Shown here piece after piece: positions 44,303 to 55,138 of a stretch of DNA of 64,000 nt. The stretch's first letter is position 1. Each line of letters opens with the position of its first letter. A program made the position numbers and the translations under genes. The notes under the pieces are model-generated. The model was not told the origin of the DNA. It made no database searches and worked only from the letters and a program-made list of their open reading frames with translations. The DNA lies in NCBI RefSeq assembly GCF_905163445.1, contig NC_053200.1, positions 13,516,001-13,580,000 on the forward strand, read 5' to 3'. The stretch comes from Pararge aegeria (taxonomy: Eukaryota > Arthropoda > Insecta > Lepidoptera > Nymphalidae).

Positions 44303-45554
44303 TTTGTAAAAACATAAATTAAACGTCTAACGTATCAATCGTATCGTATAATATAAGTAGCGAGTAAAAACCTCCTTAGAGATACTTATGTTTATTAAAT
44401 TAGGTTGCGCCTCAAACTTGGCTGTTATTTATGTAGTTTAATAATTGCTAGCGCCTGCATTAACCCGCATGCAGCAACTTGGCCGGGGCTGCACTTGGCC
44501 GGTGCTGCACTTGGCAACATCCTTATATATCCTGTCGCATAACGAATTAAACTTGGTCTGGATATTGCGAAATTTCCACGAAATTTCTTATAATTATGAG
44601 CAAGTTAATTCGTACTTTAAAACTGTTAAGTATCTGCTTCAGGAATTGAAGATTCTTGGCATTAAGTGGATTTTAAGTTTCTTAATATTATGTTAGTGCA
44701 GTCATATTTAATTATGGAATACTTGATGTTACCCGCAACTTTGTCCACGTTTGTTGCTGTTTTCAAAAGTCCCGGGGATCTGTTTGTTCTCTGTAACTTA
44801 AACGTTATTTCCTAGGTTTTAAGCTATTTTTAAGGTCTTTTATCGAAATAAGTACAACGGTTGAGCCGAATATTGTTAAGCAAATAAATAAATAGACACA
44901 CTGCATGATGATATACGTTTATAAATTACGGATTATTATTTTGTTTTTTCTTGAATGGGGCCGTATTGGGAGGAGTCTTATCAGCATCGTCTAAAGAAGT
45001 ATAATAATAACGTTTTGCTTTAGAATAATAATTCTTATTTTTAGGACAAGGAGGATAATATTTAAAGGTAATACTGTTATAAGCAATGGAAGTAAGGCCT
45101 CTGGTAATAATAATAATAATATTAGAAAAACGAATACATTTCATTAGTGTGAATCCCTGTGTCCTGCGGTAGTTTAAACTATGTTACAGGAGGCAGTGTC
45201 TTTCCTATATCTATATATCTATATATAGCTCTTAATAAAAAACGTTTGACAAATTTACAGGCAAAATTATATAAAGGAAAAAAAAAAGAAAAAAAAATTG
45301 TAAGTGTAAGAAGTTATATTTTGGCGTAACACGATAAAAATCTTTTCAAAAATTTTACCTTTCTCCTTATTCTACTACGTTTGTAGAAAAAAAGACACTA
45401 ACATTAAAAAAAGATATTTCATACCTGGAAAGTTTATTATAACGCATTATCTAGTTAAATAAAGTTTATTTAAATATCTCAAAAAAAATCACATTCCAAA
45501 TAGAATGATACAAATTTTTGAGGCGGGTGCGTAGGTATACATTAGATTTGTGTT

Positions 45555-45602
45555 TGGGTGTGCGCGTGTTTGTATGCGTGTGTGTGCGTGTGTGTTTGTG
45601 TG
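45555..45602. repeat. (GT)n microsatellite
   Basis: An interrupted GT/GC-rich dinucleotide run (GTGCGCGTGTTTGTATGCGT continuing to GTGTGTTTGTGTGT). Confidence 0.85.
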
Positions 45603-45741
45603 TAAATTTTGTTGCTTTAATTTTAATTAGTAATTTTTTCTCTGTATTTAAATTGGATATTCTTATGAAATATTATCTCTGTACTTATCTCTGTCATAAT
45701 CGTAATCTTTAAGCCAAGATTTAATGTAGGTCTTAATTTTT

Positions 45742-46246
45742 CTATTGGTCATGTCTTTTAAGGTACCTTTTTTTAAAAGGTAGTATAGGCAGGGTGCAGT
45801 AATAGTGTTTACGTGCAAAACTACTTTTTATTATAGGAATTGGGCATCTATCAATTTTCTTTGTACTGGTGGGTAGAAACGGAACCGTTTTGCTATGGTA
45901 TCTTCGCAATGTTTGAAAAATATACAGTTTCCTTACTGACAGCACATCACATTTTTCATATAAGCGATTCGTGGGAATGGATAGCACATAAAACCTTTAA
46001 GTAATGCGCGTTGAGCCCGCTCAACCTCCAGCATTTAAGTCTTAGAGGCACATCCCATGCGCAGATGCAGTCGCTAAGAATACATTCACCGAGGGTTTTA
46101 TAAAGTTTAGTTAGCAGATCAGTATTGCAAACGGTACGTAAGGTTTTAAATATGCATATAAGTCTCCTAACTCGCTTACTGGTGTTAGATATATGTGAAG
46201 CCCAAGTCATGTTGTACGCTAAGGTATTTAACTGTGTTCGCTTGCA
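45742..46246 (-). pseudogene. LINE reverse transcriptase C-terminal fragment, frameshifted
   Basis: The minus strand encodes, in three frames, NTVKYLSVQHDLG, then WASHISNTSKRVRRLICIFK, TLRTVCNTDLLTKLYKTLGE, CILSDCICAWDV, then YEKCDVLSVRKLYIFQTLRR, YHSKTVPFLP and CPIPIIKSSFARKHYYCTLP. This is the post-catalytic region of a Jockey-like non-LTR element. Frame changes near 46215 and 45990 make it a pseudogene. It differs from both other LINE fragments in the window. Confidence 0.85.
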
Positions 46247-46289
46247 TTAATGCTCTGAAAAAGTTCAAAGTTTGTATTAAACGTAAGCT

Positions 46290-46583
46290 TATAGAAAAGT
46301 CCTATTATAATTTCCTATTATATTATAACCCGGTTGCTTCTCTAATGGTTTTTAAATGACATTGTGAGATGGTGATAACGAAAAAAGATAACAACCGGCT
46401 AAGCTTGTTGTTGGCTTCTTCTTAGACCAGGGCGCGTTTGGAACCCTCGTAGCTTTAGTTTTAAGTTGACGAATTTATTTATCGCAATCAACTCTCCTAT
46501 TTCATATTTTACATGTAATGTACGCATCAAAAGTGCCATCTATGTGCCTATTTGAATAAATAAATATTTGACTTTTGACTTTT
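46290..46583 (+). mobile_element. LINE-2-family 3' end
   Basis: AAAGTCCTATTATAATTTCC, TGACATTGTGAGATGGTGAT, GGCTTCTTCTTAGACCAGGG, CGCGTTTGGAACCCTCGTAG, TACGCATCAAAAGTGCCATC and the tail TTTGACTTTTGACTTTT. Confidence 0.8.
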
Positions 46584-46624
46584 AATGAACTGCGATCACA
46601 AGGAACGCTTAGTCTGATTACATG

Positions 46625-46794
46625 CATGCGTGCATAGAGGGTATGCACAGGGTATGCAGATGATTACGAGTTATATAAAACTTAAGGATAGGCATTGGTA
46701 AGAGTTATAAAAAGCCTACTCTTAAGTATGTATCACTCGTACAGAAGATTTTCTTCATTTTATATCATCTGCAATTTCTCTATGCACGCCACTG
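46625..46794. mobile_element. Palindromic hAT MITE with perfect target duplication
   Basis: Left end CATGCGTGCATAGAGG and right end CTCTATGCACGCCACTG (the left TIR has lost part of CAGTGGCG). The body is an inverted repeat (CTTAAGGATAGGC against AGCCTACTCTTAAG). The flanks are ATTACATG at 46617-46624 and 46795-46802, 8 of 8 identical. Confidence 0.9.
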
Positions 46795-47234
46795 ATTACA
46801 TGGGTAGCAATGTTCTCGTATTCCAAAGTCAGTTGGGGATCTTCATCTAAGGTACCTTAAACCTTGTCGATATGAAAACATAGTTTTTCAATTTATTTTT
46901 TATCTTATTCTAATTAAGACCAATCATTGGCCTCATGCTTAAACCGGTTTGGAAATTGTTTTTTTTTTTAATGTATTTTACAGCATCAGCAGCGTTATAT
47001 AATCCATTATTTAATGGCGCGAGTTGTATAGATTTATTACTGTAGCGTTTCGAGTCCCTATTGGATCGACTTTTATATATGCCGTTCGTGTGCTTCGTAT
47101 TACCCTACATATGCTATATGAAGCCATAAAAAAATTGTATTACTGATACACATAATATGAAAAGAGAATGAATAAAGTTAAGTGAATGTATCGGATTACA
47201 AATTTATTAAATGATATACTTTTCTGGTATTATT

Positions 47235-47510
47235 GACGGCCGATTGGTGCAGTGGGCAGCGACACTGTTTTCTGAATTCAAAGGCCGTGGGTTCGATTCC
47301 CACAACTGGAAAATGTTTGTGTGATGAACAGGAATGTTTTTCAATGTCTGGGTGTTTATATGCATATTATAAGTATTTATGTACATTATTCTCAAACAAA
47401 AAAGTATTCATCAGTCATCTTATGCGCGTAGACACAAGCTACGCTTACTTTGGGGCTAGATGGCGATGTGTGTATTATCGTTGTACATTTTTTAATATTA
47501 ATAATAGATG
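47235..47510 (+). mobile_element. SINE-A, full length
   Basis: Head GACGGCCGATTGGTGCAGTG, box B region GTGGGTTCGATTCCCACAAC, body AATGTCTGGGTGTTTATATG and TTTGGGGCTAGATGGCGATG, 3' end TTTTTTAATATTAATAATAG. Confidence 0.85.
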
Positions 47511-47639
47511 GACCTAGCAGATGGTCCATCTGATGGTGAGTGGAAAACCATCGCCTAACTAACACACAGAGCAACACTGCAGGGCATGCACGGAACACGT
47601 CCTGCGTCTGTCAGATACAAAAAATAAAAAAAAAATGAA

Positions 47640-48032
47640 AGAACTCTGAGGCAAGCAGGTTTCCTCAAGATTTATTTATTATTTATTTATATTCATATTC
47701 TTATTCTAACACTATCATTACAGAATACTTAAACCTAAAGCAATAGTGTAGCTTTTTTTTTAAAAAAAAAAATCTTAACATCATTATATATAATTATCCT
47801 GTAACAAATAACCCACGATGCGAAACTTGTGAATTCACTTAGAGCGCAACAATACAATTCACATTGCTCTGATATGACACTGAGGATGTTTTCCTTCACC
47901 ATTGAAGTGCAAGTGATATTTAATTGGTTCAAACGCACATAACTTAGAAAAGTTAGAAAAACTTGCTGGGATTCGAACTCGGCCCCCCGTAAGTAAAGTC
48001 GAAGTTTTCCACTGGGTTATCACCGCTTTAAA
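47640..48032 (-). mobile_element. SINE-B, interrupted
   Basis: 47640-47672 (GAGGCAAGCAGGTTTCCTCA) and 47880-48032 (GAGGATGTTTTCCTTCACCA, CAAACGCACATAACTTAG, GTGGGATTCGAACTCGG-like box B, GGGTTATCACCGCTTTAA) belong to one SINE-B. They are separated by about 210 bp of AT-rich sequence (47673-47879) beginning TTTATTTATTATTTATTTA, an insertion I cannot assign. Confidence 0.7.
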
Positions 48033-48049
48033 TCCTACTTAGACCAACT

Positions 48050-49790
48050 ATATAGTCATACTAAATGCCCTGGGTTCCCTAAGTTTTTGGATAGCGGTTG
48101 CCGTATCATATGCATATATAAAACGTCGTAGTCACGAGTTAAAACTTTAGAAACTGCAACAACGCAAGTCGAGCGTGGAAGATCTGTATTAAGCTTGACG
48201 CATATCTAGGTCACGCTTGGCACAAAGGCTGAGAGCAACTTCGCTATCTACTTTCAGATTTCAGCGGCCGCTTGGCGTAGGCTCTTATCTACGGTTGCTA
48301 TCACAAACGATCTATTGGCATGTTCAGAGATAGTTACTATCAATTTAATTGGCAGCAAACTTCATGAAATATTTTGTATCCGATTTAAAAAATATACAAA
48401 GTCATCTCTCGTGCTTTTTTTTCTCGGTAGTCCTACGCCCGTTATTTATATTCAATCTATCTGTAATCCGTTAAAGTTGCTTAGCAAAGTTGTTATTTAG
48501 TAAAAATTGTATCGATATTTTTCACAGTAACATCGTTGCTAAGTAATAAATATATAGATTACGGATGGATTAAATATATTTAAAATGTCACAAAAATTAC
48601 GAAATTCTGTAAATTATCTATTCAGTGTCAATTCATTGTTGTAATTTTTAAATTAAAAATAAAAATTAAATTAAATTAATTTTTGATAAATAAATTATCA
48701 AATGTAAACTCCGAGATGTCTCTAAGTTAATATTTATTGTATAATTGGATATAGAAATATCCAATTATACAATAAACCTGAAGCTTTATTTGCAATAGTC
48801 AGCGATAATCAGTAAAATTTAAACGATGCAGTTTATAATATCTTCTTAAAATCTTATTTCTTTATGAATTTTTCATTTTAGGGATTTTTATTTACATAAT
48901 TAATTGCACAATTTTTTATGAAGTATATTTTGAACAATAGAAGATCTTTTGTTCATAATAGGAAAAAATATATATTTCAAAATTTAAAACACACTAGTTT
49001 TTTGGAAGATGTTTTAGATTTTATTTAGTTTTACATAGTTTATTTTAGGTTATATTTGTCAAATAAATACACAAGTGCGATAAAATAATTAAAATAAAAC
49101 AAACTTTAAAAAGATTTTATTTATGTTTAGGTGTGTTTTTATTATTTTCTTAACAATTTAAAAATAATCTTTATACTACAAAGTAACAAAATGATTGTTG
49201 AAATTATAAAACAAGTGAGAAAAAATAAACTATGCCTACTTTTACTTATCGATATCGAAAAATATAACAGCTACCTCACCTTGGCCGTGTAATACGCGGG
49301 TAGTTTGCCTAAATATAGTTCCCATTATGCGATATCACCCCTAGCCGCGGCTAGATTTGACCTAAATTTGTACACAGTTTAACTTGACTAAACTTGCACG
49401 ATTTAGTTACGTAAGGCTTTCACGCTCAACATAAAACAGCATATTGTTTCGGGCCCGCTTTTTGTGATCATATTTTAGCATATAAAGGAGATGCTGTAAC
49501 TTAAAATAACGGCTACAAAATATAACGTTGCCACCATAGATTTAAATCATATATAGACTTTGACACCTTAAAATTCGTGATCTTACAATATTCGTATACT
49601 TATATAATATAAATTTAATGTTTATTTATTATTATGTACTCTACGTAATTTAATACATATATATACCCTCTATTTTGCTTTATTGTGTTTTATTTATTTT
49701 TACTATTCTCAACCAGAATGTTTTATAAACAGATAGTTTAAGAGGTCAACAAAGGAAGGCAGTTAATAACGTGTTTATATCGCTGTATCA
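48050..49790. other. Very AT-rich intron stretch
   Basis: No gene was recognised. Apart from the hairpin at 48733-48776, no repeat family could be named. The small frame at 48315 has no motif. Confidence 0.4.
48733..48776. repeat. 20-bp perfect hairpin
   Basis: Arms 48733-48752 and 48757-48776 are exact reverse complements with loop AGAA. It is AT-rich (TTTATTGTATAATTGGATAT). Confidence 0.95.
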
Positions 49791-49793
49791 ATT

Positions 49794-49916
49794 TTTGAAG
49801 TTATACTTCTTTAGCGGTGTTAGAAAATAATTAATGGGAGTAGAATAAGGCATCGTAAAGTAGAATAATTTTGAAAAGATTTTTATCTTGTTACGCCTAA
49901 GAAGTATAACTTCAAA
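49794..49916. mobile_element. Candidate 123-bp MITE with 18-bp inverted ends
   Basis: The left end TTTGAAGTTATACTTCTT is the reverse complement of the right end AAGAAGTATAACTTCAAA. Part of the end (GAAGTATAACTTC) is itself nearly palindromic, which weakens the orientation argument. Similar internal sequence (GTAACACGATAAAAATCTTT) lies at 45325-45350, and TTCTTTAGCGGCGTTA recurs at 61510. Confidence 0.5.
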
Positions 49917-50364
49917 CGCGTGTACACACACGTTTTTTTTTCTATCGTTTAAAGTTTACTGCTGGCCTAAAGGAATCTCGCAATGGAAGGGGCCCATAAT
50001 CACCACGCTGGGCAGACGGATAGGTTATCGCAGTAAATGGTAGTCATAGCACAGACTTTGCTGCCTGTTTTCCGTTATTTTCCCGTAGTCGCCTACACCC
50101 TCGGGAAGAGTAGGGGTCGTGGCAACTGTATTTTGATCTGCCGTCACCACACTGCATTCATTCATACTACTAGTAATAAGTAAAACCTATGAACTTTCAA
50201 CAAAAAACGCAGCGCAACGAAACAAAAGAATTTAAATTACTTTTACACTCATAGTTTTTCATACCCAGATGAAGAGACTGCCCTTAACCGTGGCCTAGGC
50301 CAGGCTTGACCTGGATACGCGGAGCTCGACTGTTAAACATCTACGCTATGCAAATTACGTCAAA

Positions 50365-50965
50365 TATTTATGCAGTTTAAGAACTCTTAGGATCAAATTG
50401 TATTATATTTATGCAGTATAAGAACTATTAGAATCAAATTGTATGTTATTTATGCAGTTTAAAAACTATTAGGATCAAATTTTACTATATTTATGCAGTT
50501 TATTTGTTTCGCTTTCACGCAAAAACTACTTAACCGATCCTCATGAAACTTTGTACACATATTCTTGGAAGTGTTAGAAGTAACATAGGATACTTTTTAT
50601 CCCGACATTAAGCTGGGTTCCTTTGGGAGAGGGGATGAGTGTTTGACGATTTTACACCATAAGTCCGACAAATTATAACCGATTTAAATAATTATTTTTG
50701 TACTATAGAGGTTAAAATATGTGTTTAATTTTGCCCAAAATGTGGTTGGAGATAGAGGACAGAACTCCTCAGCAGACAGCAGCAACCCCTCATATAACCC
50801 CTAGATACTTTAAATTTTTTAGATCTACAACTAAATTTCATGCCACATCAAAAAATAAAATCAAACGCAGATGAAGTCGCGGGCAACAGCTAGTTGTATT
50901 ATACATATGAAATTTAAGTACTATTAAAATCAAATTATATTTTTTTTATGCAGTTTAAGAACTCA
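50365..50965. repeat. 41-bp tandem repeat split by a Helitron
   Basis: TGCAGTTTAAGAAC-type units start at 50371, 50412, 50453 and 50494 (period exactly 41). Related sequence (ATGAAATTTAAGTACTATTA, TTATGCAGTTTAAGAACTC) resumes right after the Helitron end at 50893. Confidence 0.85.
50500..50893 (+). mobile_element. Helitron 3' part inserted in a tandem array
   Basis: CTTTCACGCAAAAACTACTT, AACCGATCCTCATGAAACTT, GGATACTTTTTATCCCGACA and the 3' end GAAGTCGCGGGCAACAGCTAG followed by T50894. The exact 5' end is not clear; it is probably truncated. Confidence 0.7.
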
Positions 50966-51129
50966 TCATAGTAATTAGTATATAGGTATTTTGTAGAGAA
51001 TTAGAAAAATATCCTGGGCCCTTGTTCTAGTGATTCACAGAGGCCGCTTGTCTGTCCGCCTCGTGTGAGGTCGACTAACGCTGCGTTTTCCGGGCAGGGG
51101 TGCAGTTTAAAACCAATGTAAAATGTAAA

Positions 51130-51300
51130 TAGCCGATGTTGGAAAAGAGCAACTGCAAAGTTTCTTGCCGGCTTTTTCTCGGTAGAATCTGACTTCAGAA
51201 CCGCTGTTAGAGTCACTACAAACAGACAGACTTGGCGTTTCAAAAGTGCTTATATAAGTTATATTTGAAATAAATGAATTTTGAATTTTAAGAACTGTTA
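51130..51300 (+). mobile_element. LINE-1-family 3' UTR
   Basis: GATGTTGGAAAAGAGCAACT, GTTTCTTGCCGGCTTTTTCT, GAACCGCTGTTAGAGTCACT, GGCGTTTCAAAAGTGCTTAT and the tail TGAATTTTGAATTTT. No coding part. Confidence 0.75.
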
Positions 51301-51304
51301 GTTC

Positions 51305-51410
51305 CCTGAACGATTTCGGTCACGATAGTCAACTCTCAAAGAGATTTCAAACAATTTTATATTGTGTGGATATTATAGTGCGCATGTGTGTGTGTGCAAG
51401 CACAGATTTA
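51305..51410 (-). mobile_element. SINE-E 3' fragment
   Basis: TCCCTGAACGATTTCGGTCA, AACTCTCAAAGAGATTTC, GGATATTATAGTGCGCATGT and GTGTGTGTGCAAGCACAGAT match the SINE-E body in reverse. Confidence 0.5.
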
Positions 51411-51564
51411 CAATTTTTACTCTATTTTTATGTGATGTACAAAAAAAGTGTATTTATTTAATGAGGATTAGTTAGAGCTTAATTCTGGGATATTTATCAA
51501 TAGATTTTTACCGATACTAAGAGAAAATATAAAATACTTCAAGAAATATAAAATGCATATTAAA

Positions 51565-51650
51565 ATATCGGCAACGGTAGGACTAGAGCCCTCATCTCTC
51601 CGACAATCGTGGTGAGTGCTTTGCCAATTAAGCCACGTTCTTCGTAACAT
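51565..51650 (-). mobile_element. tRNA-like SINE head
   Basis: On the minus strand GAACGTGGCTTAATTGGCAA, GCACTCACCACGATTGTCGG and AGAGATGAGGGCTCTAGTCC show an A-box-like start and a decayed B box. The fold is incomplete, so it is not a tRNA gene. Confidence 0.45.
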
Positions 51651-51669
51651 CGATTCTGAAATTTATAAA

Positions 51670-52108
51670 CTAGCTTTTGACCGCGGCTTCGCTCACGTTA
51701 AGTTACAAATTTGATTTGGTAAATTTTATCTACAAAGGTTTAAAAAAATGTCTTGCTGCAAATAGGAAATTAGAAACCTTCATATAAATTTTCATCCCCT
51801 ATTTGATGCCTTTGGAATTGGAATTTTTAAAATTTGTGAAACACGTATTTCTTTATTTTTAATCGAAAACCTAAAATCAAAGTTTCATGGATGTAACTAG
51901 AAAATTAAATTGATAAATGAAGGTTTTTATACAAACTTTCATGTCCCGTCTTAGGTTTGGAATTGTCAAAAATCCTTTCTTAGCGGTTGCCTACATTTTA
52001 ATAAATATCTGTGTGAAAAATTTCAGCCCGATCCGTCAAGTGGTTAGAGCTGTGCGTTGACAGATCAGTCAGTCAGTCAGTCACCTTTGCCTTTTATATA
52101 TATAGAGA
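51670..52108 (-). mobile_element. Non-autonomous Helitron, 439 bp, complete ends
   Basis: Read on the minus strand it starts TCTCTATATATATAAAAGGC (after A) and ends GCGAAGCCGCGGTCAAAAGC then CTAG... precisely CTAG at 51673-51670, followed by T. An internal (TGAC)n run lies at 52063-52083 and GGATCGGGCTGAAATTTTTC follows. The family differs from that at 37269. Confidence 0.75.
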
Positions 52109-52280
52109 TAAATAAATATACAACAACAATACAAACATCGCCCTCTAGCCCCAAAGTAAGCGTAGCTTGTGTTATGGGCACTAAGATTGCTGTTGAATAT
52201 TTTTATGAATATCATACACATAAATACTTATAATATACAGATAAACACCCAGACAATGAAAAACAATCGTGTTCATCACT
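52109..52280 (-). mobile_element. SINE-A, 5'-truncated
   Basis: It abuts the Helitron end. TAAATAAATATACAACAACA, CGCCCTCTAGCCCCAAAGTA and ACAGATAAACACCCAGACAA match the 3' two-thirds of SINE-A; the tRNA head is missing after TTCATCACTTG. Confidence 0.8.
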
Positions 52281-52423
52281 TGTATTCACTGTACTTATGC
52301 CTTTTTTTCAGCCTTATTGCGGATAATAACGTCGTATCTAAGAGGAAATCTTGTCCCGTATTACAACGAAATACTTGAAACTAGAGTTGGCATTTTTCTT
52401 TTTTTATAATTTACTAGCGACCT

Positions 52424-52455
52424 GCCCCGGCTTCGCTCGGGTGCAATGTGGACAC
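52424..52455 (-). mobile_element. Helitron-like 3' terminal fragment
   Basis: On the minus strand ACCCGAGCGAAGCCGGGGCA then GGTCG CTAG followed by T, a terminal hairpin type shared with the 51670 element. Only about 30 bp is left. Confidence 0.5.
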
Positions 52456-52498
52456 TAATGTGTGGCAGTTAGGAAGTGATTCATAACATATCACTATC

Positions 52499-52800
52499 GA
52501 CGGCCGATTGGCGCAGTGGGCAGCCACCCTGCTTTCTGAGTCCAAGGCCGTGGGTTCGATTCCCACAACTGGACAATATTTGTGTGATGAACATGAATGT
52601 TTTTCAGTGTCTGGGTGTTTATCTGTTGTTGTTGTTTGTTTGTTTATTTTTTTTGTTTATATTATATATTATATAGTATTTATGTATATTATTCATAAAA
52701 ATTAGTCATCAGTATCATCATATCTAATCTAAGTACCCATAACACATGCTACGCTTACTTTGGGACTAGATGGCGGTGTGTGTATTGTTGTAGTATATTT
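52499..52800 (+). mobile_element. SINE-A, full length
   Basis: Head GACGGCCGATTGGCGCAGTG, box B region GTGGGTTCGATTCCCACAAC, body TTCAGTGTCTGGGTGTTTAT with an inserted GTT-rich run (52624-52660), TTTGGGACTAGATGGCGGTG and a GTTTATTTGTTGTTTG tail. The open frames here are read-through. Confidence 0.85.
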
Positions 52801-53323
52801 GTTTATTTGTTGTTTGTTTTATTTATAATACAATTACTTAGTAGATTAATTTGATATATCTTTTACGCGCACGAAAATATGTAAGATACGACATCACATT
52901 ACAAATCTTTGAATTTGTTTGCTTTTTTTTGGTACAATATGCGTGTTTACTACATTTAAAAGTTTCTCTTGAATCACTTTATCTTTTGCTGAATTGCATT
53001 AAAATCCATAGCGTAGAATAAAAGATCCAAGCTTACAAACAGCGGTAGCGAATTCGTTTCGAACTTTAATAAATCGACCTAGCCAACTGGGCACCTAGAG
53101 TACGTTACGTCACGCGGTTTTCTATAAGAATATATGGTAAAATGTTTTAAATAAGTTAAATATTATTAAAGTATGAATGACAGTTCTTAATAGTATTATT
53201 AAAGTATAAAGTACAGATGAATCAATAGTACCTAGATAGTGACGTCAAGTGCCGAGTTTGCTTGGTTGAGTGTGTTTACCAACACTAGGAGGATATATAA
53301 AAAATATAGATTAATAGATTATA

Positions 53324-54195
53324 TTGGAGGACGTCTTTTAGCTTCTGGATTGGAACGGACTTGGCATCAACATTAACGGCGAGTACATCACTCAACTTCG
53401 GTTTGCCGACGATGTAGTCATAATGGCAGAGACTCTGGGAGACCTAAATACGATGCTCAATGGCCTCAGCAGAGCTTCTCAACAGGTTGGCCTACGAATG
53501 AACATGAGCAAGACGAAGATTATGTCTAATGCTCATGTTCCGCTTCAACCAGTAATCGTTGAGAACACTGCACTCGAAATTGTTGACGAATACGTATACC
53601 TAGGACACACGATCCAGTTAGGTAGGTCCAATTTCGAGAAGGAGGTGAACCGCCGAATCCAACTCGGATGGGCAGCGTTCGGGAAACTTCGTGCCATCTT
53701 TTCGTCAAAAATCCCTCAGTGCCTGAAGACGAAAGTCTTCGAACAGTGCGTGTTGCCAGTGATGACCTATGGCTCTGAAACTTGGTCGTTAACTATGGGC
53801 CTCATAAGACGGCTTAGAGTCACTCAGCGGGCGATGGAGAGAGCTATGCTCGGAGTATCTCTACGCGATCGAATCAGAAATGTGGAGATTCGTAGAAGAA
53901 CCAAAGTTACCGACATAGCTCAACGAGTCGCGAAGCTTAAGTGGCAATGGGCCGGGCACATAGTTCGGAGAAAGGATGGACGTTGGGGTCCCAAGGTGCT
54001 GGAATGGCAGCCCCGTACTGGTAAGCGCAGCGTTGGTCGACCCCCAACGAGGTGGACAGACGACATTAAGCGCGTCGCAGGTAGCCGTTGGATCCAAGCG
54101 GCTCAGAATCGTGGAACTTGGAACTCCCTACAAAAGACCTATGTCCAGCAGTGGACGTCTATCGGTTGATGTGATGATGATGATGATGATGAGAT
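53324..54195 (+). pseudogene. RTE-like LINE, C-terminal half of RT to 3' end
   Basis: The translation starts LEDVF, then TAG at 53339-53341 where the family has a Lys codon, then LLDWNGLGININGEYITQLR, FADDVVIMAE (the catalytic F.DD box), GLRMNMSKTKIMSN, YVYLGHTIQL, GWAAFGKLRAIFSSKIPQCL, VLPVMTYGSETWSLT, RAMLGVSLRDRIRN, QWAGHIVRRKDGRWGPKVLE, GKRSVGRPPTRWTDDIKRVA and SLQKTYVQQWTSIG with a stop at 54167-54169. A GATGATGATGATGATGATGA tail follows almost at once; a tiny 3' UTR with a simple-repeat tail fits the RTE clade. It is 5'-truncated and interrupted by one nonsense codon, otherwise open for 276 codons. Confidence 0.92.
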
Positions 54196-54845
54196 TATAT
54201 TAAGTCAAAAAAGAGCTATAAAGAAGCGGTATAAAATATTAAATTCGAAAACATAAAAAAAGGCTCCGCTTTAAAATATTTTCGTGTAAAAAACGGGGGT
54301 AAGTATAAATTAATTAATTTCGCTGTAGAACAAACCGGCGTGGTTTAAGTGGCAAAATGCCTTTGCAGTTTAAAGAGGCGAAAGCTTTAACAATTTCGGT
54401 ATATTTGTGCGCAACACTTTGCTTTGTGTCAAGGCCCGCTTTACGGCCGTTTATTATTTATATACACGGAAAGATTTTGGCTGTGAGCTCAGTGAGGTCA
54501 GAACAGAAACTATTAAACCAGCTAGGCTTTCCAAACGGCCCACAATACGTCATGCAAATATTTTATGCGGACGTTTAACGTTAGCCAAACTGAAATATAG
54601 CCGTACGATTAATTGATTTAGACAAACTATACCATATATAAGGAAAATGACCAGCACAGTATGGATCTTGGGCCACTTCCAAATACTTTTGTATCTCGAT
54701 AAATATTATCATATTGTAAAGCTTGAATATTAATTTTTCATCCACAAAAATATTTTTTTGATTGGAACTTCAGATTTTGGAGCTACCAGAGCGTCACAGT
54801 GCTCCAAAACACAACGCTGCAGTAGATTTAGCGTATGCGGAGAAA

Positions 54846-54977
54846 CAGTGGCGTGCTTAGAGGATATGCACAGGGTATGCAGATGATATAAAATGAAGAG
54901 AACTCCAGTACGAGTTATAAAAAACTTAAGGATAGGCATTGTGTGAGTTATAAAAAGCCTACCCTTAAATCATTATC
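54846..54977. mobile_element. Palindromic hAT MITE, right end missing
   Basis: CAGTGGCGTGCTTAGAGGAT, ATGCACAGGGTATGCAGATG, CTCCAGTACGAGTTATAAAA and AAAAGCCTACCCTTAA match 57204-57409 to its middle, then homology stops. Confidence 0.7.
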
Positions 54978-55107
54978 TCAATGGTTTTGCACTTACCATC
55001 AAGTGGTCCATCGGTTTGGCCCGTCTATTATTACTATAAAACAAAACTATGTGTACAAAATTAAAGTGTATCTCTTAACATTTTTTTCAATTCTTTTTAA
55101 TTAATTA

Positions 55108-55138
55108 ATAATTCAGACTCGGACCGAGTCTGAATTAT
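55108..55138. repeat. 31-bp palindrome
   Basis: ATAATTCAGACTCGG (55108-55122), A, CCGAGTCTGAATTAT (55124-55138): 15-bp perfect arms with a single central base. Confidence 0.95.
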
